This document shows positions 58,763 to 64,000 of a stretch of 64,000 nt of DNA, piece by piece. Numbering within the stretch: the first letter of the stretch is position 1; every line of letters starts with the position of its first letter. Below the pieces are notes generated by a model, which was given only the letters and a program-made list of their open reading frames with translations, was not told the origin of the DNA and made no database searches. Where the stretch lies: contig NC_088883.1 in the NCBI RefSeq assembly GCF_032884065.1, positions 27,231,355 to 27,295,354 on the forward strand, in the 5' to 3' direction. Made by a program: the position numbers and the translations under genes. This DNA is from Artemia franciscana (taxonomy: Eukaryota; Arthropoda; Branchiopoda; Anostraca; Artemiidae).

Positions 58763-58899
58763 TCCACGTCTAAGAAAGGGAAAGAAATAGTTTTCCAGAA
58801 ATCGTAGCCATATTCACATGTGACCTTGAAATGCTCGTCCCATTCTTCTTCTATGAGGGAGTTGTACTGCACGCTTATTGTGTTCCACATAAAATTTTT
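58763..58899 (-). CDS. ZP-domain gene exon A (first exon visible in the window)
   Basis: Acceptor ATTTTTTTTCTAG ends at 58,900 and the donor GA|GTAAGT at 58,763. The 137-bp exon opens in phase 0: KNFMWNTISVQYNSLI, EEEWDEHFKVTCEYGYDFWK, TISFPFLDVE. The NT..VQ.N and WDE...V.C.Y blocks are the end of the ZP-N subdomain of arthropod ZP proteins. Its last two bases join exon B to give DVEVATGNPV. Upstream exons were not found up to the window end. Confidence 0.88.
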
Positions 58900-59495
58900 C
58901 TAGAAAAAAAAATAAAACAAAAACTAATATACGAAGAACTCAGCAACACGCATTTACTTAATACTAGTTCTATAACCTAGCCATTAAAGACATTTTTTTG
59001 TAGACCTGTGTTATATAAAAAAAAATAAGAAACATGAAAAATGTCTTAGAAATATGGTTGTCTCGAGGATATATAGACCCAAATGCCTTAGAAAAAGGCT
59101 ACTATCGAGCTTATTTTTTTTTTTTCAAATTCAGAGAGGAAAGATGAATAAAAAAGTAAATACAAAACGGAAACTATGAATATTTGGGAAAACAGTAAAA
59201 ACGGAGATTTCAGGGGATAGGCCAAGAAAAAACCAAAATCCCTCCCCCTGTGTCTGTGTCTACAAAAAAAAGTTGACTATCGATAATTTGAAACTCAAAA
59301 AATTGCAGAAAAAATTCGATTAACCAGGAGTTCAAATAGCCAAAAGGGTAGGAGCAAATATTTAAATAAACAAAAATTAGATTAAAATTTTTCCCTGCTG
59401 TATCCTGCCATGTCCCAAGGTATCCTTTTCACGGGGAATTAACTGAAATGTGGGTCCGAATTATGAAATTAAGGGAATTCAAAATACCAGAATAT
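58900..59495. other. Upstream intron of the ZP gene, nothing recognised
   Basis: No ZP-N exon recognised here. Confidence 0.35.
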
Positions 59496-59780
59496 TGCTG
59501 CTAGTACTACTAACAACTCACTGCAGCACCAAGACACCTAAGGTTAACCCAGCGATACATGGTCCTCCTCCATCCCAACCTATTCAATACCCCCTCTTTA
59601 CACCTTCTTACAAAGTTCCCCATTTCCTTAAATCTTTTCTTACAACATCCTCCCACCCTATTCAGGTACGACCTGCTTTTCGTTTGACCGTTGACGGTTG
59701 GACGACAAGGACAACCTTTGGGAATTTGTCATATTATATCTGCGGACCGTGTCCAGGCCATTTCAACCCTTCTCCGTAGG
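59496..59780 (-). mobile_element. 3' fragment of an RTE-like LINE
   Basis: The minus strand ends GCTGCAGTGAGTTGTTAGTAG, so it includes the LINE terminus and a short tail, and covers about 280 bp (match to 15,190-15,480). Several indels. A short 5'-truncated insertion. Confidence 0.82.
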
Positions 59781-60714
59781 AAAATGTTCAAAGAATGAAT
59801 CTCTTCTTCTGAATAAATTTAGCTGAACAAATCCTTCTGACATTAAAAATGTTTTGCGGTTGAGTGGTTATTCCATATCTAAACTATTCCTCTCAAATTA
59901 AAATTGGTATTTCATTTGTGAAAACGTTGTTTCATCTCTACGGAAAAAAGCAGGATTATCCTTTCACAATATTTTTTATGCAAATTAAGAATCAAAATTG
60001 AAGTTATTAGTTGAATAGTAAAAAAAAACTCCAGGTTTCTGAGTCTGAAAAGAGCGGAAATTATTTTAGGTTTAATGCTAGTGTCATGCGAGAAGTTTCT
60101 TTTGAAATAGATTTTTTGCTCCCAATTGTTTACAAAATTCACGAAAAGCGACTGCGTCCTCCGGTTCAGGTTATTAACTTCTTAAACTTCCAATATTTGT
60201 TTCAGACATACTTCTGAAGGTGTTGAACTTTTAAAGTCTGTTTAAATGGAAATTATGACCCTTTTGTTTATGTAATGAATTTTCTTTTTTAATTTGGAAC
60301 TTATCATGAGACTAATGAAGCTGTTGTTTGGCCAAATTGAAAGCATTTTCTCCCGACATATTGCAATTTTTCACGCTTCAGCTTTCTTATAAAGTTAAGG
60401 TGCTAAGGATAGTAAAAAACATCTGATTGTGCGAATTTTTTAAGTGGAGACTTGCACAACCCTAAAAGATTGGGGAAATCTGTAATCAAAATTTTAGTTA
60501 AAAGGACCTCCATATGCAGTGGTGGCTCTGGCCTCTCTTGCGCCCGGGGCCGGATGTTGATTAACGCTCTTCTCGTATCTCCCACAAAGTTGTCGGACCA
60601 AAAACTTAACAAAAACTTCATTTATTAGCAAAGTTATTTTCAAGCTTCAGTTAACTAATAATTAATTTTATTATTTTCTTCTAATGAACTTTAAAAATAA
60701 ACTTTTTTCAAGTT
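59781..60714. other. Unannotated stretch
   Basis: No conserved frame or transposon end recognised. Confidence 0.4.
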
Positions 60715-61375
60715 TATTTTTAATACTTAGCGTAAAGAGCGGGGCGTTGAGGAGGGGACAGCCCCTTTCATATACGGAATAATTTCTGTTCGTTTTAAGT
60801 TTTAATGTCACTCTTTACTTTCAGTTGAAAAAACCCTTTTTTTTATTTAATTTCTGAACATTTTTGAATTAATACAGGTTTTAGTTTTGGTTCGCCCTAC
60901 ATGAATAAATAAAACGAAATTTGCATATTAATTTCACATTTCCTGGCTAAATGGTTTTTTCAAAATTTTGATCGGACGGTTTTAAAAAGGGGATGGGAGA
61001 GGGGGCCTAGTTGCCCTCTAATTTTTTAAGTTGCTTAAAAAGGGAACTAGAACTTTCAATTTTATTTAGGAACGTTTTTATTAGCAATAAAAATACGTAG
61101 CTTAGGAATTAACTTGACGAAACAAAATTCTATATTCGGATAATTTCATTACGTATATAAAGGGGTTCACACCTCGTCAATGCCTCGCTCTTTACGCTGA
61201 AATTCGAATTTTATACCAATTCTTTAAGAATGACCCCTGAATCACAAAGGCCGTTTACTTAGAATAAATAGCTCTTTTAAATTAGTAAAAATACCTTAGT
61301 ACAAAGATCGAGGTATTGAGTAGGGTACGAACCCCCCCCCCCACATAAGTAATAATTTCTGCTCGTTTTAAGTTT
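60715..61375. mobile_element. Dispersed palindromic repeat family, copy at 61 kb
   Basis: GCGTAAAGAGCGGGGCGTTG, CATATACGGAATAATTTCTG, GGGCCTAGTTGCCCTC, AATGCCTCGCTCTTTACGCT and CAATTCTTTAAGAATGACCCC run parallel to 23,935-24,560 of the longest copy. The right half of that copy is missing here. Confidence 0.78.
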
Positions 61376-61690
61376 TTTACTAATTTATTCAGAGTTCAAT
61401 TTTCATTCAGTTCAGAATGAAAGTTTTCATTCAGAGTTCAAGGAGTTAACAACAAAACCAGATTTCATTTCTTTCGGATAACATCCATGCTTACATTTAG
61501 ACAAATTGTGTAACTAACTAGTTTAAACCAAGATTGAAATAACGTTTCTCTCCCGCGTGGCTTTGAGCCAATATTGTGATTTTTTTCGAATGGTGAAAAA
61601 AAGTCTTATTGCTAATTAGCGATACTGGATCAAATCAAGGAGTGATAAAGGTTTTATATTTTGCACTTTGATAAGTTTATAAGGGTGTAA
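61376..61690 (+). other. Presumed 5' UTR/upstream of the LINE at 61.7 kb
   Basis: Contains a local duplication of TTTTCATTCAGAGTTCA (about 61,400-61,440). The LINE 5' boundary cannot be placed without a second copy. Confidence 0.35.
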
Positions 61691-62818
61691 ATGGCAGTCC
61701 AAACACGAGAGGCCGAGAAAATGCAAAGTGCCCAGTTCTTGCAAGAAATTAATTTTAAACTGGATTTATTAGCGGTGCTTTCGCAGAAAGTTAATACGAT
61801 TCCTGAACTTTCGGATAGCATTGATGCCATACAAGTACAGTTAAGTAACATTATTACGCAGTTATCTAACAATGCTAAGACAAATGATGAAATTAAAAAA
61901 GAGCTGAAAAATGTGAAATCTAACCTAGCAGTCTCTTATGAACGAGCCAACAAGCTCGAAGCAGAGCAGAAAAGAACGAATTTAATCTTCTATAATTACA
62001 CCCCTCAACAACTCGGCGATTATACTCTGAAGCAAGAAATAACGGGGTTATTAAATCGTACTATGCCGTCTCTCGGGATAAATCGAAGTGATATACGTGA
62101 CATTTTTAGATTGAAATCAGGGCCGATAGTAGTAAAGCTAAACTCGGTTGAAATCAGAGACTATATTTTAAGAAACAGCTCCGTATTAAGAAGGTTTGGT
62201 TTATCGGTGGCTCCGGATTACACAGCTATACAAAGGGAGGCCCGTAAACATTTAAAGGAAATGTTAACTACTGCGCAAAATGATGGCCGTGATGCAAAAT
62301 TACGAGGTGACAAACTATTCATCGAAGGCCGAATATTCAGGTATGATGGAAATTCAATAGTCGAGATTAAGCGTAATTTGAAGCCAGTACAAAAATCTGG
62401 TCCACCCTTTAGTGCTAGGCTCCCAAATGATCCCAATAATATTCCGATGAGGCTAGTTAGTGATGCCAGTGATAGTGATACTGAGACATTAGTACCATCG
62501 ACCACCACTCCTCAGGCAGTATCGACAGCTAAAAGACCTTCTAGTGCTATTGTCAGCCCAAATGACTTGTTTCGACCAGGTACTCGTAATGTAGCACCCA
62601 AAGGAAGCCATTCGCCAAGAAAGAAGTTTAATGATAGACATCGTGGTGGTTTTTCACGTGATTTTTATTACAATAAACACCGAAGTGAGTTAGCGGATAT
62701 AAATAACCGCACTCGTGAGTATTATCATGTTGCCTTTCCCCCGACTAAGACTAGTAACGAGCAATCTCAACCAAAGGCTAGTGATGTTAACGTGCTAACA
62801 GAAGGCGTAGAAACATAG
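61691..62818 (+). CDS. LINE ORF1 (RNA-binding/nucleocapsid-like protein)
   Basis: 375 residues, uninterrupted. Residues 10-95 are heptad-rich and lack prolines except one, suiting a coiled coil for multimerisation. 96-165 starts NLIFYNYTP and includes DIFRLKSGPIVVKLNS, resembling the RRM-like domain of L1-type ORF1 proteins. 170-228 (APDYTAIQREARKHLKEM, KLRGDKLFIEGRIFRYD) resembles the following C-terminal domain. The rest is basic and S/T/P-rich with RKKFNDRHRGGFSRD, probably for nucleic-acid binding. Such proteins bind element RNA in cytoplasmic particles. It ends at a TAG (62,816-62,818), and the next ORF continues in the same frame. No overlap with host genes. Confidence 0.85.
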   Translation: MAVQTREAEKMQSAQFLQEINFKLDLLAVLSQKVNTIPELSDSIDAIQVQLSNIITQLSNNAKTNDEIKKELKNVKSNLAVSYERANKLEAEQKRTNLIFYNYTPQQLGDYTLKQEITGLLNRTMPSLGINRSDIRDIFRLKSGPIVVKLNSVEIRDYILRNSSVLRRFGLSVAPDYTAIQREARKHLKEMLTTAQNDGRDAKLRGDKLFIEGRIFRYDGNSIVEIKRNLKPVQKSGPPFSARLPNDPNNIPMRLVSDASDSDTETLVPSTTTPQAVSTAKRPSSAIVSPNDLFRPGTRNVAPKGSHSPRKKFNDRHRGGFSRDFYYNKHRSELADINNRTREYYHVAFPPTKTSNEQSQPKASDVNVLTEGVET

Positions 62819-64000
62819 GATATAGAGGGCCATATACTGAGTCTAGTGTCATGGAACATACAAGGATTACGTGATAAGTTGACCTATTTATATGACGATT
62901 TATTTTCGTTTGATGTGATTTCTCTGATTGAAACATGGAACGATTGTTCTCCTATATCACCTCTCCCCGGGTATTTCGTTGAACAGACCGTGCGTAATGT
63001 AGCAAGAAATAATAGACATTATGGTGGCATTTTGGTTTTGGTTAAAGCATCTGCTATTGACGGCTATGAGAAAATTAGTAGTAGATCTGAAAACTTGCTT
63101 TGGCTGTCTATTTATTTGAAATGTGGGAAGCAATTAATTTTGGGTGTAGTGTATATACCTCCACAGAATAGTTCGTATAATCGAGAAAATACTTGGGAAA
63201 TTTTAGGGGAAGAATTTTCGTTAATACAAGAAAGTTATAAAGATCTGGATTGTGTGTTAATGGGGGATTTCAATGCTTATACCGGCCTGGAGGCTGAGAT
63301 CCCAGATGTGTTGATCCCAGATTTAGGTGATTTTGTCCCAATTTGTTGTAGAATACCACGAAGCAACAAGGATGAAAAAAGAAAAATAAATGTATGGGGA
63401 AGAAAGCTCCTGGCGTTTTGTGGGGAACATGGTCTGATGATTGCGAATGGTAGGTTTGGGAAGGATAAGGGTAGGGGCGAGTTCACTTGCCTTTCGGGTC
63501 CAACTCCAAGTGTTGTAGATTATGTGCTAATTAATACGCAATTTGTACCTGAATCAATAAATATGGGAGTATTAGATTTAGTTGGATCTGATCATAGAGC
63601 TATTATGCTTGAGGTGAAGATTGGGCAGTTTGCGAAACACGGTTCACGACTAAGAAATTTCTATAATGCGGATTATAGAAAAATAGGTTTAGGAAAACGA
63701 ATTAGAAATGATTTAACAGATAAAGATATTGAGGCATTTAGAAGGGAGCTCTTGGACTCGCATGTAAAAAATAATTTGAAAGCGTTAGAAGATAATGAAA
63801 AAGATGCACATAGTGTAATTATGCTGTTAAATGAAATAATGGGCAGTTGTGCAGAATCATGTGGCCTAACTAAAAAATTAAAAAAGAATGAGGGATATTT
63901 TGACTTGGATTGCAAGTTAATGAAAGAAGAAGCAAAATATTTATTAAATCGTTTGAATGACTTTGATAGCGCGGAAGATCAAAGTCTAAAATTGGCTAAT
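62819..64000 (+). CDS. LINE ORF2, apurinic endonuclease-like domain (partial, runs off the window)
   Basis: 394 codons without a stop to the window end, in frame with ORF1 directly after its TAG. Endonuclease motifs in order: SWNIQGL (11-17), IETW (37-40, catalytic Glu), GVVYIPP (109-115), MGDFNA (148-153), DYVLIN (234-239), and SDHRA (257-261, catalytic His). This enzyme nicks target DNA to prime reverse transcription. After it comes a linker (YFDLDCKLMK, LLNRLNDFD), and the RT should follow beyond 64,000. No methionine occurs before residue 148, inside the domain, so an ordinary AUG start is not visible. The clade was not settled. It differs from the RTE-like family of 15-17 kb in the linker region. 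Confidence 0.85.

Larger units (their letters stand above)
33771..58899 (-). other. Gene model: ZP-domain transmembrane protein, six exons in window
   Basis: Exon order on the minus strand is A 58899-58763, B 53479-53325, C 50560-50482, D 39441-39279, E 36500-36290, F 33934-33771. All five introns have AG acceptors and GT donors, and the codon phases agree (A ends with 2 extra bases, B with 1, C with 2, D with 0, E with 1). The product carries the C-terminal part of a ZP domain, a dibasic cleavage region, a transmembrane helix and a short tail. Close ZP proteins of arthropods are apical-membrane proteins that organise the cuticle or apical matrix. The first part of the ZP domain and the signal peptide should lie on exons beyond 58,899. 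I do not assign a symbol because dusky, miniature, papillote and related members could not be separated by memory. Confidence 0.9.

Noticed and set aside
61654-62508. Minus-strand frames (72 and 96 residues) opposite LINE ORF1
   Set aside because: Shadows of ORF1 without domains.

Overview
This is a eukaryotic, AT-rich, repeat-dominated window from an animal genome. An arthropod is most likely, because the largest gene is a zona pellucida (ZP) domain transmembrane protein of the type that shapes arthropod cuticle and apical matrix. The repeat style (RTE-like LINEs with trinucleotide tails, tRNA-derived SINEs, tandem arrays carrying poly-C tracts) made me think of a branchiopod crustacean such as brine shrimp. 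That is an impression and was not tested.

Two host genes can be supported. The first is a seven-finger C2H2 zinc-finger protein on the minus strand (2,982-3,959). The second is a minus-strand ZP-domain gene in at least six exons: A 58,763-58,899, B 53,325-53,479, C 50,482-50,560, D 39,279-39,441, E 36,290-36,500 and F 33,771-33,934. Its phases agree at every junction and it ends in a transmembrane helix, a basic stop-transfer motif and a short tail. The 5' exons lie to the right of exon A and were not found. The gene covers about 25 kb because its introns are filled with tandem arrays and transposons.

Left part (1-31 kb): a tandem duplication; the zinc-finger gene; a shattered plus-strand RTE-like LINE (5.3-10.3 kb) split by a decayed hAT-like insertion and by a tandem array that includes LINE sequence; a fragment of another LINE reverse transcriptase duplicated in tandem (13.9-14.9 kb); a very young 5'-truncated RTE-like insertion (15.2-17.2 kb) between 125-bp target-site duplications that match by eye; two adjacent TIR elements (17.6-18.9 kb); a relic LINE with zinc-knuckle and endonuclease pieces (20.4-22.8 kb); a dispersed palindromic repeat (23.7-25.4 kb); a 280-bp tandem array with poly-C tracts (26.9-28.9 kb); and a 590-bp foldback (29.2-29.8 kb).

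Middle and right part (31-59 kb): the ZP gene. Three tandem arrays touch its exons, and their repeat units contain the exon edge with its splice donor (exons D and E) or acceptor side (exon D). Intron A-B is a nest of RTE copies, a hAT-like foldback element and a dispersed repeat. Far right (61.7-64 kb): a LINE with an intact ORF1 and an open ORF2 running off the window. A single in-frame TAG separates them, and ORF2 has no methionine before its endonuclease core.

No rRNA gene, functional tRNA gene, CRISPR array or bacterial-type feature was seen.
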